Shown: positions 1 through 8,220, counted from the first letter of the stretch. The stretch: DNA of 25,668 nt from Candidatus Rifleibacteriota bacterium (GCA_029560455.1 JAKQKW010000142.1:1-25668), one strand, 5' to 3'. Notes: generated by a model from the letters alone, not told the origin. Numbers and translations are program-made.

Positions 1-426
1 TTGACAATTGCCGGAACCAACGGCCGGCTTCAGATTTATGGCGAATACGAGCAAAAGCATACGCCGCAGATAACATTTTCAAAAAGCAACTCTGGTGCAG
101 GCGCTTTGCGGGGTTCTTCCGTAACACCTGTTCCCGGCACCCCGGATCAGCCAGAATCACACGAAAAGGCGGCAGCACTTGCTTCTCGATATTATCTTGA
201 GGCAATATACAGCTTTAAACCCACCCTGAAGGGTAAGGTTTCTTTTAAACGTTCAATGATTGACACCTTTGAATCTGAAGAGAAGCTTCAGGTCGAAGGT
301 ATAGTCGATGCTACCAGCAATGTTCAGATTAAAGCGGGTTTTGACAACGAAGTCCGACCTGAGGTCACAGAACCCAGATCCAATAAAGACACCAAAGTCT
401 GGACCGAATTCATACTGAAATTCTGA
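1..426 (+). CDS. C-terminal part of an outer-membrane beta-barrel protein (partial)
   Basis: The frame is open from the window edge to a TGA at 424-426, so the 5' end lies outside. The roughly 140 visible residues include alternating hydrophobic/polar stretches typical of transmembrane beta-strands (for example YYLEAIYSFKP, LKGKVSFKRS, VQIKAGFDNEV) and a low-complexity Gly/Ser/Pro loop near residues 30-55. The last strand ends WTEFILKF; a C-terminal Phe with alternating hydrophobics is the usual signal recognised by the BAM outer-membrane assembly machine. The protein at 13748-15256 ends in the same style (SWISHF). I cannot assign a substrate or a family name. It lies 22 bases upstream of spoVG, so the two may be co-transcribed. 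Confidence 0.6.
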   Translation: MTIAGTNGRLQIYGEYEQKHTPQITFSKSNSGAGALRGSSVTPVPGTPDQPESHEKAAALASRYYLEAIYSFKPTLKGKVSFKRSMIDTFESEEKLQVEGIVDATSNVQIKAGFDNEVRPEVTEPRSNKDTKVWTEFILKF

Positions 427-448
427 CCTGGCGGTTTTTTTCAAGATC

Positions 449-739
449 ATGAAAATTACCGATGTGCGAATTCAGATCCTCAAAGCGCCAAAAAGCAAAC
501 TTCTCGGCTTTGCCTCCGTCACAATCGACGAAACTCTGGTAATCAAGGATTTTCAGATTTTTTCTTCGGCGCGTGGGCACTTCGTCGGTATGCCGAGCCG
601 GAAAATGCCCGACGGCACCTGGCGCGAGCAGGTATTTTCGCTGAGCACAGAGTTTTCTGAATATCTGACCGGCACAATACTGCGGGCTTTCGAAGACGAG
701 CTTAACGCTCCCGGCATTCCGGGCCAGCCTGACCGATGA
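449..739 (+). CDS. spoVG: SpoVG family nucleic-acid-binding regulator
   Basis: 96 residues, the normal family length. The start MKITDVRIQ and the blocks LLGFASVTIDETLVIKDFQIF, FVGMPSRKMPDGTWRE and the final helix LRAFEDEL match the SpoVG pattern (beta-sheet core, the signature MPS-[RK]-x-x-PDG, C-terminal helix). SpoVG proteins are small dimeric DNA/RNA-binding regulators; in Bacillus the gene is linked to sporulation and septation, but it is widespread in non-sporulating bacteria, so sporulation cannot be inferred. No clear Shine-Dalgarno sequence precedes the ATG, only a T-run, but the conserved MK[IV]TDV start supports this choice. The position upstream of glmU and prs is the arrangement known from Firmicutes and relatives. 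Confidence 0.93.
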   Translation: MKITDVRIQILKAPKSKLLGFASVTIDETLVIKDFQIFSSARGHFVGMPSRKMPDGTWREQVFSLSTEFSEYLTGTILRAFEDELNAPGIPGQPDR

Positions 740-805
740 TGAATTTGCCCGGTTGCGCCACGGGCTCAGTTATGATATCTTTCGAGAACCTGGATTTACA
801 GGTAT

Positions 806-878
806 AGGGGTGTAGCCAAGTGGTAAGGCACCTGCCTTTGGAGCAGGCATTTCGTAGGTTCGAATCCTCCCACCCCTG
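806..878 (+). tRNA. tRNA-Gln (anticodon UUG)
   Basis: A full cloverleaf can be folded. The acceptor stem AGGGGTG (806-812) pairs with CACCCCT (871-877), with discriminator G878. The D arm has GCC/GGC with the AAGTGGTAA loop. The anticodon stem CCTGC/GCAGG (831-835/843-847) encloses loop CTTTGGA, giving anticodon TTG, which reads the glutamine codon CAA. The T arm is 854-870 with loop TTCGAAT and one T-C mismatch in the stem. CCA is not encoded. It lies between spoVG and glmU and is followed directly by a terminator. A tRNA-Gln next to prs/ispE-type genes is a recurring synteny in several bacterial groups. Confidence 0.95.
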
Positions 879-889
879 TTTAAATTATC

Positions 890-912
890 ACCCCGCGGTT
901 GCGGGGTTTTTT
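890..912 (+). terminator. Rho-independent terminator after tRNA-Gln
   Basis: The perfect 7-bp GC-rich stem ACCCCGC (890-896) / GCGGGGT (901-907) with loop GGTT is followed by a run of T residues to 912. It ends the spoVG/tRNA transcript before the separate glmU promoter. Confidence 0.9.
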
Positions 913-972
913 CTTTATACCCGCGGCTTCGAAAACGCTGCCGCCCGTAGCCATGCAGTTTTTCTGGCGGGT

Positions 973-1000
973 GTTACAAAAAGGCAAAACTGTGTATAAT
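973..1000 (+). promoter_or_regulatory. Promoter for the glmU-prs operon
   Basis: A perfect -10 box TATAAT lies at 995-1000. A 4/6 match to the -35 box (GTTACA, 973-978) lies 16 bases upstream. Transcription would begin near 1007, leaving a leader of about 25 bases that contains the GAGG ribosome binding site at 1021-1024. It sits just after the tRNA terminator, as expected for a new transcription unit. Confidence 0.7.
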
Positions 1001-1031
1001 GACCGCTGAAAACTTGAACCGAGGTTTGCAT

Positions 1032-2045
1032 ATGTCGCAGAAACTACACGCTCTGATTCTTGCTGCCGGCAAAGGCACGCGCATGAAATCGGAGTTGCCC
1101 AAAGTCGTACACCCCATTCTTGGCCGGCCAATGGTTGCCTACGTTATCGATGCAGTCAAAGCGGTCGGTTGCGAAAAAACCATTCTGGTTACCGGCTACA
1201 AAAGCGATCTGGTAAGGCAATCACTCAAGGCCGACAATTTGAATTTCGTCGAACAGACCGAACAACTCGGAACCGGCCATGCGGTTCAGTGCTATGCCAA
1301 AGCCTGCAACGATCGTCCCGACAATCTGCTGGTTGTCTGCGGCGACACACCGCTGATCTCGGTTGAAACACTGCAGAAGATGGTCGAGATTCATCGGCAG
1401 CAGAAACCTGCGATCACGATGATGACTCTGATGATGAGCGAACCCGGTAATTATGGCCGGGTCCTGCGGCAGAACAACATGGTCAAGGCCATTCGTGAAG
1501 CCAAAGACTGTTCCCCCGAAGAACTCGGGGTTAAAGAAGTGAACCTCGCCGTTTACCTTTTTGACTCAGCCTTTCTTTTCGACAACATCTTTTCACTGAC
1601 TCCCAATAACCGGCAAAAGGAATATTACCTGACCGATCTTGTCGAGACAGCTGTTAAAAAAGGTTTACCAGTCATTGCCTGCATCGAAAAAGACGAATCA
1701 TCGACCCTTGGCATTAACAGTCGCCAGCATCTTGCCGAAGTCAGTGCCATTCTGCAGAAACAGATTCTGATCCGCCTCATGGAAAGCGGCGTAACCATAA
1801 CCAGCCCTGAAAACACCTTTATCGGCCCCGAAGTTGAAATCGAACCAGATACGACAATTCACCCGGGCTGCATGCTTTCCGGAAAATGTCGCATCGGCCG
1901 TGACAGTGTCATCGGGCCGGCCTGCCACATCACTGACGCGATAATCGGCAGAAACAACAAGATTGAGCACTGCGTCATCAGTAACACCACTGTTGCTGAC
2001 AACATGAAAATCACTCCGTTCTCGGTAATTGAAGGCGATAGTTGA
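1032..2045 (+). CDS. glmU: GlmU-type UDP-GlcNAc pyrophosphorylase lacking the acetyltransferase half
   Basis: 337 residues; bifunctional GlmU is usually about 450. The N-terminal nucleotidyltransferase domain (about 1-230) is typical: LILAAGKGTRMK at 8-19, QLGTGHAVQ, the CGDTPL metal/nucleotide motif, NYGRV, and EYYLTDL. It makes UDP-GlcNAc from GlcNAc-1-P and UTP in the cytoplasm for peptidoglycan and other glycans. A short left-handed beta-helix (about 255-330) follows, and the protein stops at TPFSVIEGDS. That point aligns with the start of the acetyl-CoA/active-site region of E. coli GlmU (around Arg333), so the catalytic coils for GlcN-1-P acetylation are absent. ATG 1032 is chosen over 999 because GAGG lies 7 bases upstream and the conserved N-terminus begins there. 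prs follows after 31 bases. Confidence 0.9.
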   Translation: MSQKLHALILAAGKGTRMKSELPKVVHPILGRPMVAYVIDAVKAVGCEKTILVTGYKSDLVRQSLKADNLNFVEQTEQLGTGHAVQCYAKACNDRPDNLLVVCGDTPLISVETLQKMVEIHRQQKPAITMMTLMMSEPGNYGRVLRQNNMVKAIREAKDCSPEELGVKEVNLAVYLFDSAFLFDNIFSLTPNNRQKEYYLTDLVETAVKKGLPVIACIEKDESSTLGINSRQHLAEVSAILQKQILIRLMESGVTITSPENTFIGPEVEIEPDTTIHPGCMLSGKCRIGRDSVIGPACHITDAIIGRNNKIEHCVISNTTVADNMKITPFSVIEGDS

Positions 2046-2076
2046 ATGCCGGACCGACACCCATCAGGAGGGTAAA

Positions 2077-3021
2077 ATGCACAATTCAAGAGTCAAGGTT
2101 TTTTCGGGCGAAGGCAACTCTGCCCTGTTTTCTGAAGTCTGCCGCTATCTCAATATTCCCGAAGGCAAAATCATGCACACCTCTTTCGCTGATGGCGAGC
2201 TTTATTGCCGAATCGAAGAGTCGGTGCGCGGCTGCGACACCTTCATCATTCAGCCAACCTGTCCGCCGGTAAACGAAAACCTGATGAAACTCCTGATCAC
2301 CATGGACGCGCTGCGACGTGCTTCAGCCGCAAGCGTAACCGCGGTAGTGCCCTATTTCGGCTATTCCCGTCAGGAAAAGAAAACCACCGGCCGTGAGCCG
2401 GTTACCGCAAAACTCGTAGCCAACATCATCACCATCTCAGGCGCCAACCGCATGATGACCATCGACATGCATGATCCGGCACTGCAGGGCTTCTTCGATA
2501 TTCCGGTCGATCACCTGTCAGCCAGTCGCCTGCTGGCAGAACACTTTCTTAAGCGCGATCTGACCGACCATGTCGTCGTGTCACCCGATACCGGCGGTGT
2601 TTTGCGCGCCCGCCAGTTTGGTAAAAAGCTCAACCTGCCGATGGCGATTATCGACAAGCGCCGCCCCGAAAGCAACAAGGCCGTCGTCATGAACGTAATC
2701 GGTGATGTGGCCGGAAAACACGCGATTGTTATCGATGATATCATCGACACCGCCGGCACCCTGGTTAATGTTGCCGAAAGCCTCATGGAAAAAGGCGCGA
2801 AATCAGTTGTGGCCTGTTGCACACATGCTCTGCTGTCTAACCCTGCCTCAGACAGACTGCCGAATTCTCCGGTCAGAGAAATTGTCTGCACCAACTCAGT
2901 GCCGATAAGCCGCGAAAAGATCGAAAAATGCAATATCAATGTGCTTTCGCTCGCCCCCCTGGTCGGCGAAGCCATCAGAAGAATCTTTGAGAAACGTTCG
3001 GTCAGCGAACTGTTCCTTTAA
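2077..3021 (+). CDS. prs: Ribose-phosphate pyrophosphokinase (PRPP synthetase)
   Basis: 314 residues, the size of classical class I Prs. It transfers pyrophosphate from ATP to ribose-5-phosphate, giving PRPP for nucleotide, His and Trp synthesis. Visible motifs are FSGEGNSALF and FADGE at the N-terminus, the catalytic flexible-loop segment YFGYSRQEKK, REPVTAKLVAN, the His-containing DMHDPALQGFFDIPVDHL, the SPDTGG segment, and the PRPP-binding loop DDIIDTAGTL. ATG 2077 is chosen because the strong site AGGAGGG (2066-2072) lies 4 bases before it; an upstream in-frame start at 2029 would overlap glmU. The segment HDPALQ differs from the common HAGQIQ/HADQIQ, a mild variation. It is coupled to glmU upstream and to the TPR lipoprotein downstream. 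Confidence 0.97.
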   Translation: MHNSRVKVFSGEGNSALFSEVCRYLNIPEGKIMHTSFADGELYCRIEESVRGCDTFIIQPTCPPVNENLMKLLITMDALRRASAASVTAVVPYFGYSRQEKKTTGREPVTAKLVANIITISGANRMMTIDMHDPALQGFFDIPVDHLSASRLLAEHFLKRDLTDHVVVSPDTGGVLRARQFGKKLNLPMAIIDKRRPESNKAVVMNVIGDVAGKHAIVIDDIIDTAGTLVNVAESLMEKGAKSVVACCTHALLSNPASDRLPNSPVREIVCTNSVPISREKIEKCNINVLSLAPLVGEAIRRIFEKRSVSELFL

Positions 3022-3035
3022 TCGAGGAGTATCAG

Positions 3036-5534
3036 ATGCGATATTATCAAAAAGCTTTGTCACTGGCAGTTGCCGGTGCGCTGGTCGCTACCGGCATGAG
3101 CGGCTGCGGCGGCAGGAAAAAATCAAACCCGGTAGCCAGTAAGACCGAAACCGTTATCGAATCAGAAAAAGAAACTCAGTATTCAAACTGGAAAGAGAAT
3201 ACCAAAGTCAGAGCCGCAATTGACAGCAAAGACTTCGCCACAGCAATTTCACTCGCATCATCGAGAATTGACGATAACCCTGGCGATGCCAGAGCCCACT
3301 TTCTTCTTGGTCGGGCCCTGCTAGAAAAGGGCGAACTGATCAAGGCCAAAAAGAGCCTTGAAGCAGCTGTCAAGCTCGCCCCGGAAAACCGCGATTTTTC
3401 CGATGAGCTCCATCGCTGTATGATGGCCATGGCCGATTCGGCCATCGAGCTCGATATTCCCAGCGAAGCGGTTGAACTGTTGAAGAAACTGCTGAAAGAA
3501 AACTACCAGCCTGTAGCAGTCGAGCAGAAACTCGCAGATGTTTATGACAAAACCAGCAGAAAACTTATCGAAAGCGGCAACCTCACCGAGGCTGAAACTA
3601 TTCTCAGAGAAGCCATGAATGTACTTCCTGACAAACCGCAGATTAAAACCGGACTTGCTGAAATATTAATAAGCAATGACCGGCTGATGGAAGCGGAACG
3701 CCTGGTCAAGTCGCTTCAGGAAACCAGCCCGGACTTTGTCCCTGGCATGATTGCCCAGGCCAAACTGTTGCATCGGATGGGCGAACCAGATAAAGCCGGT
3801 CTGATTCTCGACCAGATTCTCACCGACAACCCTGGCGATGCGGAAGCCGCTGCCCTCAAGACCTCTCTCAGCCAGGATGTTCCGGCAGTAACCGTAGCGA
3901 GAATGCCTGAAACCGATCTTAATCTTGAAGCATGGCTCGAAAAACTCAAACTGCACGAAAAAACCGGCAATCTGACCGAACAGAAAGCGGTCTTATCTTC
4001 GATCTCGCAGAGCTTTCCGGGTGAAACCTGGGCCCTGTATAAACTCAGCGTTGCCAGTGAAAAGCTTGGGCAGGTCGATGAAGCATTGGCAACCATCGAA
4101 ACCTTTTTAAAAGCTGAACCAGAATCGGCGAAGGGGCAACTGCATCATGCCCGCTGCCTGTATCAGAAAGGCAGCCATGCAGAAGCTCTTAAAATACTGG
4201 ACCAGCTTGAAACAACCTATCCAGACAAGTTTGAACTGCTCAGCGAACGCGGCCAGGTCATGGCACGCATGGGCAATTTTGCCCAGGCAAGAGTTTTCTG
4301 GAACCAGATTCTGACAAAAAACCCCGATCACGCGACTACACTGTTCAATTTCGGGCAACTCGAAATGGAATCAGGAAACCATGACGAAGCTGCAACATAT
4401 TTTGAAAAGGCGATACGCAAAGAGCCTTTCAACAATAAATTTCGCTATTTCGCCGGCCTGAATCTAATTCAGAATGGAGCCAAAGATCGCGCCAGCGCCC
4501 TATGGGAAGCCTCAAAAGCATCCCTCAACCCCCAGGACCCATACGCCGCCAGAATTCTCAAGGCTCTGGGCGAAGAATCTGCGGCAGTTCCGGCAACCGT
4601 ATCGCTTGCAGCCCCACCACCGCCACTCAGTATTCAGGTCGAGCCGTCAACTGGCCAGGCAGAAACCATTATCGTTCCGAACAGTGTAATTACTGAAAGT
4701 CCGGTTGATCCTGACTATGAACGGGCACTTGAATACGCCAGAGGCGGCTTCTACAACGAGGCAATCCAGTCATTCAAAACGGTTCTGGCACATAATCCGG
4801 CTAATTTCAACGCTCTGATGAATCTCGGCAAGGTCTATACCGCGACCGGCAGACATCAATCAGCGGCGGTATGGTATCTTAAAGCCCTCAAGCTCGATCC
4901 TCGGAATATCTATGCACTCAAAGCCCTTGCCAACAGCTATTCCGACGTCGGCATGCACAATCTGGCCGCCCAGATAACCGAACAGGTCAGCGCCAGCAAC
5001 CCGGACCAGCTCGAAGGTTTCCCGCGCTACAGTCAGAAGAGCCTGAGAAATGATCCGCGTGGCATCGAACCTCTTGCCACTGCACTGCTCGAAGAAGGCC
5101 TGACTTCTGAAGCACTGGCTGTAGTGCAGAATGGTCTGGCCCAGCAGACAGACATGCCTGTCCTGTATCTGTTGCAGGGTGATGTCCTGAAGAAAATGGG
5201 ACAGCATCAACAGGCACTCGAAGCCTATAAAACCGCCATGAACCACGACGCCCAGAGTCCGGCGCCATTTATAAGAATCGGCGACCTGTTTCTGGCTTCA
5301 GGACAGGGGTCCGCTGCCGCTGAAGAATACCAGAAAGCATTAAAAACCAGCTTTATCGACCCCGACAGTATGTTCGTGATTTCTGACCGTTACCGCCAGA
5401 TGGGTCGAGAATCTGATGCAAAAACAGTCTTAGGTCGCATCAAAGGCATGAACCTCAACAACGATCAGTTGAAGAAACTTGATGAACGGCTGGGCACCAG
5501 TCTGGCTGCACCACAGAAGGAGGAAAATCAATGA
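3036..5534 (+). CDS. Large TPR-repeat lipoprotein
   Basis: 832 residues. The N-terminus is a lipoprotein signal: positive MRYYQK, a hydrophobic run, then MSGC with the lipidated Cys at residue 24, followed by GGRKK. It should sit on the periplasmic side of a membrane. Tetratricopeptide repeats fill most of the protein (for example GDARAHFLLGRALLEKGEL near 80, then NFNALMNLGKVYTATGRHQ in the second half). A Pro/Ala/Val-rich linker around 505-545 divides it into two TPR arrays. TPR arrays act as protein-protein scaffolds; no enzyme domain is seen. GAGGAG at 3024-3029 supports the ATG. It follows prs by 14 bases and its stop overlaps the next ATG, so it is part of the glmU-prs operon. The partner is unknown. 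Confidence 0.85.
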   Translation: MRYYQKALSLAVAGALVATGMSGCGGRKKSNPVASKTETVIESEKETQYSNWKENTKVRAAIDSKDFATAISLASSRIDDNPGDARAHFLLGRALLEKGELIKAKKSLEAAVKLAPENRDFSDELHRCMMAMADSAIELDIPSEAVELLKKLLKENYQPVAVEQKLADVYDKTSRKLIESGNLTEAETILREAMNVLPDKPQIKTGLAEILISNDRLMEAERLVKSLQETSPDFVPGMIAQAKLLHRMGEPDKAGLILDQILTDNPGDAEAAALKTSLSQDVPAVTVARMPETDLNLEAWLEKLKLHEKTGNLTEQKAVLSSISQSFPGETWALYKLSVASEKLGQVDEALATIETFLKAEPESAKGQLHHARCLYQKGSHAEALKILDQLETTYPDKFELLSERGQVMARMGNFAQARVFWNQILTKNPDHATTLFNFGQLEMESGNHDEAATYFEKAIRKEPFNNKFRYFAGLNLIQNGAKDRASALWEASKASLNPQDPYAARILKALGEESAAVPATVSLAAPPPPLSIQVEPSTGQAETIIVPNSVITESPVDPDYERALEYARGGFYNEAIQSFKTVLAHNPANFNALMNLGKVYTATGRHQSAAVWYLKALKLDPRNIYALKALANSYSDVGMHNLAAQITEQVSASNPDQLEGFPRYSQKSLRNDPRGIEPLATALLEEGLTSEALAVVQNGLAQQTDMPVLYLLQGDVLKKMGQHQQALEAYKTAMNHDAQSPAPFIRIGDLFLASGQGSAAAEEYQKALKTSFIDPDSMFVISDRYRQMGRESDAKTVLGRIKGMNLNNDQLKKLDERLGTSLAAPQKEENQ

Positions 5535-5788
5535 CCAGGGAAACTTCACTCGCAAGCCTCGATGAGGCTATTACTGAACTGCGTACCTCAATTAAAAACG
5601 TTACTGACGCCGAAGTCCGCAAGGAACTCGAAAAAACCCTGAAAAACCTTATGAAAGCCCGCGAAAAGATGAACCCAACGCGGCCGTTTTCGTCACTTTA
5701 TGTCGTCATCGTCCCGTTTGTGGCAATTTTCGCCATGATCGGCGCCTACTACTTTCTACACGCCGGAAAATGTGCTGACAGAAAATGA
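5531..5788 (+). CDS. Small coiled-coil protein with one C-terminal membrane segment
   Basis: 85 residues and no recognised family. The first 50 residues are highly charged and helical with heptad-like spacing (LDEAITELRTSI, VRKELEKTLKNLMKAREKM), suggesting a coiled coil. Residues about 57-77 (LYVVIVPFVAIFAMIGAYYF) form one transmembrane helix. The likely topology is a cytoplasmic coiled coil anchored at the inner membrane. Its ATG overlaps the TGA of the TPR lipoprotein (ATGA), and an AGGAGG site lies at 5518-5523. Its own TGA overlaps the ATG of the radical SAM gene, so the three are translationally coupled. It may be a partner of the TPR lipoprotein across the membrane; that is inference. 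Confidence 0.75.
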   Translation: MTRETSLASLDEAITELRTSIKNVTDAEVRKELEKTLKNLMKAREKMNPTRPFSSLYVVIVPFVAIFAMIGAYYFLHAGKCADRK

Positions 5789-6735
5789 GAACCTACATCT
5801 TCGGGCCGGTGCCTTCGCGCCGGCTGGGCATTTCTCTCGGGGTCGATCTGACGCCGACGAAAACCTGCTCTTTTGACTGCCTTTACTGCCAACTTTCTAA
5901 AACCACTTTTCACACCTCGGAGCGGCGCGAATTCTGCAATCCTGACGAAGTGCTCGCAGAACTTCGCGAAACACTCAAGGAAATCGCCGTACCTGACTGG
6001 ATAACAATTTCAGGCACAGGCGAACCAACTCTGCATTCTGGACTGGGTTATATCCTTGCCGAAATCAAAAAGCTGGGAAGCGCGCCGACCTGCGTCATCA
6101 CCAACTCTTCGCTCCTATACATGCCCGAAGTCCGCAACGAGCTGCTGCTGGCTGACCGGCTGCTGCCAACCCTGACCTCAGTCAATCCAGAAACTTTCAA
6201 AAAAATTCACCGGCCAACCAGCGACCTGTTGCTGCCGGCAATTCTTGACGGGCTGAGACTTTTTACGGCGGCTTTTTCGGGTAAAGTGGAGATTGAAATA
6301 TTTGTCTGCCCCGGAATCAACGATTCAGAAGCGGAAATCATGGCTTTGAGCGAATACCTGAACAGCATTGAAAAACTTGAATCTGTCTACCTCAATACTG
6401 CAGTTCGGGTACCGCTTGCCAGCGAAATAAAAACCGCCGATCAGAGTCGCCTTAACCGTTTCAGAGACCTTCTGCAGCTGAAAGTTCCGGTTTCGACAGC
6501 TTTTGAACACAGTCTGATACCGCCAAAAGTGAGCAGCTGGAGCAGACCGGCCGCGTCATCTGACATACTCAAACTGCTGCTGCGCCACCCCTGCAGCCAG
6601 GACCAGCTGGAAAAAGTTCTCGGATCAGCACCCGAAAAAATAATTGCACTGCTCTCAGAGCTTGAAAAACAGGGACTGATAAGCAAAGAACCCAATGACT
6701 GCTGGGCTCTTACCGACTACAGCCAGAATCGCTGA
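5785..6735 (+). CDS. Radical SAM protein of the COG0731 type
   Basis: 316 residues. The N-terminus FGPVPSRRLGISLGVDL followed by CSFDCLYC (Cys28, Cys32, Cys35; CxxxCxxC) is the signature of the COG0731 radical SAM group, which is distantly related to wyosine-tRNA enzyme TYW1. The three Cys bind a 4Fe-4S cluster that cleaves S-adenosylmethionine. TISGTGEPTLH is the SAM-binding GGE-like motif. The last 70 residues (SDILKLLLRHPCSQDQLEK to LEKQGLISKEP) look like a winged helix. The substrate of the bacterial members is not established. It starts inside the stop of the previous gene (ATGA), the last gene of the operon; it converges with the gene ending at 6743, leaving only 7 bases and no terminator. 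Confidence 0.88.
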   Translation: MRTYIFGPVPSRRLGISLGVDLTPTKTCSFDCLYCQLSKTTFHTSERREFCNPDEVLAELRETLKEIAVPDWITISGTGEPTLHSGLGYILAEIKKLGSAPTCVITNSSLLYMPEVRNELLLADRLLPTLTSVNPETFKKIHRPTSDLLLPAILDGLRLFTAAFSGKVEIEIFVCPGINDSEAEIMALSEYLNSIEKLESVYLNTAVRVPLASEIKTADQSRLNRFRDLLQLKVPVSTAFEHSLIPPKVSSWSRPAASSDILKLLLRHPCSQDQLEKVLGSAPEKIIALLSELEKQGLISKEPNDCWALTDYSQNR

Positions 6736-6742
6736 AAATACT

Positions 6743-7534
6743 TCAGAACGAGGCGCGGGCTTTCTCAGGTTTCAGCCGGAATACAACATTCGAACTCAGT
6801 CTGAGATCTTTTTTCATTTCACAGGGTCTGAACCCCTCTGCTGCAGCAAAGAGCGTGACATCAGAACGGCTGATTTCGCCAAGATCGATAGCGAAATTAC
6901 CGGCCTGATCTGCAACTACGGCTTTACTGCCGGCAGCAATACAGGCCCCGGCCACGGCATGACCGGTCACAGCATGAATGACTCTGCCTGAAAGCTGAAA
7001 ATTCAGCCGGCCATTTTCGCTCAACAGTGCTGTCATCAACTCCTGGAAAGCTTTTCGCGAAACAAACCCGTCGGGCTCACCCAGCTCTGAAGGGAAGGTC
7101 CCCGCTGGCAGGTTGCCTGAAAGAATGACTTCCGGCTGGCTCTGGTAGGCAAAAAGACGCATCAACTGTCTGGTTTCGTAAGCTTCTGGTTGATTTTTCC
7201 GCAGACATCTGGCCAGTTTCTGAAGATAACAGATGGTTTCCAGATTTCTCAACTTTTCTTCAGGCCTGAAGCTTCCGTCTGGATATCCTTCAATAAGTTT
7301 CAAAGAAAGAGTACGAAAAACTGCCAGCAGACGGTCATCCCTGAGATCGAAAAAAGACGGAACCGACTGCCCTTGAGCCGTTATTTCGCGCTTTTCAAGA
7401 ATGCTTTCAAAAATCAGTGCAAGATCAAGACGGGTCAGCATTTCGTCATTTTTCTGAAAGCCAAAAGCCGAAAAAATTACCAGACAGCTGAGCAGACAGA
7501 CCAGTGCAAGAAATGATTTAACAGCTTTGATCAT
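6743..7534 (-). CDS. Exported SLH-domain protein with a carboxypeptidase-regulatory-like domain
   Basis: 263 residues. A signal peptide (about 1-25, KSFLALVCLLSCLVIFSAFG) is followed by SLH-type segments. The clearest is SFFDLRDD...EGYPDGSFRPEEKLRNLETICYL (about 60-110), preceded by a half motif LTRLDLALIFESIL and followed by a degenerate third (GFVSRKAFQELMTALL). From about residue 185, LSGRVIHAVTGHAVAGACI ... VADQAGNFAIDLG matches the carboxypeptidase-regulatory-like beta-sandwich. SLH domains usually anchor proteins to peptidoglycan-linked polymers. A GGAG site lies 8 bases before the ATG, and the upstream AMIN gene ends 2 bases away, so the genes are co-translated. Exact role unknown. Confidence 0.75.
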   Translation of the reverse strand: MIKAVKSFLALVCLLSCLVIFSAFGFQKNDEMLTRLDLALIFESILEKREITAQGQSVPSFFDLRDDRLLAVFRTLSLKLIEGYPDGSFRPEEKLRNLETICYLQKLARCLRKNQPEAYETRQLMRLFAYQSQPEVILSGNLPAGTFPSELGEPDGFVSRKAFQELMTALLSENGRLNFQLSGRVIHAVTGHAVAGACIAAGSKAVVADQAGNFAIDLGEISRSDVTLFAAAEGFRPCEMKKDLRLSSNVVFRLKPEKARASF

Positions 7535-7536
7535 AA

Positions 7537-8220
7537 TCAGACTCCGGTCATAAACCAGATTTTACCTTTACGATAAAATCTGAGGCTGCAGATATCGGCA
7601 ATTGCCTGCAGAGCCTCGACAGGGCTCGAAGCTTCGAATTCCAGGCTGAATAATTCTGGCAACTTGCCTGAAAGTTTGAGTTCAATACCAGCCTGTGCGG
7701 CAAGCTCTTCGACTGCCGGCCTGAATGGGGCTTCCTGCAGGCTGATTACCGCCGGAGAATTTTTGTCTTCGTGTGGATTAAGCAGGTTACGACTTTCGCC
7801 ATTCTGGTCTGGCTTAATCTGGGTTTTCTCTGTCAACCTGACAACCACATCCTGATCTGAATAGCGAACTGCGGCAAGGCAATGCGGCTGAATGTACAGC
7901 CTGGCTCGAATAAGATTTTCCTTTAACGGGGAAATGGCCACCCAGCCGATCTTAAGATCTCTGCCGGCAAAAGCCCGGTCAGTAAGATTATCAGATATGG
8001 AGACGTCAATAAAATCGAGTGTCAGACAGTTTGCTGGCCCAGAAAACCTTGTTGTTGGCCTGACCAGACGGTTAAATGTTAAAATCAGGTCGGTTCCGGC
8101 CTGATTTTCCTGAAGTTTTACAGACATCAGTTCCGGCAGTTCAGAACTGGCATTTGCAAGGCGCCACGAAACTGCTGTGAGCAGAACGCAGAAATAGAAA
8201 AGATAAATCAGTCGCTTCAT
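7537..8220 (-). CDS. AMIN-domain protein with a secretin-type STN/N0 domain
   Basis: 227 residues. A signal peptide (about 1-24, IYLFYFCVLLTAVSW...ANA) is followed by a beta-rich AMIN domain (about 28-135: LMSVKLQENQAGTDLILTFN ... VVVRLTEKTQ). The C-terminal part (about 155-225) reads ISLQEAPFRPAVEELAAQAG, then SLEFEASSPVEALQAI and RKGKIWFM. This is the secretin/TonB short N-terminal (N0) fold as found in PilQ. AMIN domains bind peptidoglycan and localise cell-wall or pilus machines. Unlike PilQ, no secretin pore follows: the protein ends right after N0. Its ATG overlaps the TGA of the upstream gene (ATGA), and the SLH protein follows after 2 bases, suggesting an envelope complex. Confidence 0.78.
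   Translation of the reverse strand: MKRLIYLFYFCVLLTAVSWRLANASSELPELMSVKLQENQAGTDLILTFNRLVRPTTRFSGPANCLTLDFIDVSISDNLTDRAFAGRDLKIGWVAISPLKENLIRARLYIQPHCLAAVRYSDQDVVVRLTEKTQIKPDQNGESRNLLNPHEDKNSPAVISLQEAPFRPAVEELAAQAGIELKLSGKLPELFSLEFEASSPVEALQAIADICSLRFYRKGKIWFMTGV

Noticed and set aside
1032..3021. A frameshift that would join glmU to a longer acetyltransferase domain
   Set aside because: Only 31 bases separate the glmU stop from the well-supported prs start, so no missing domain can be hidden there.
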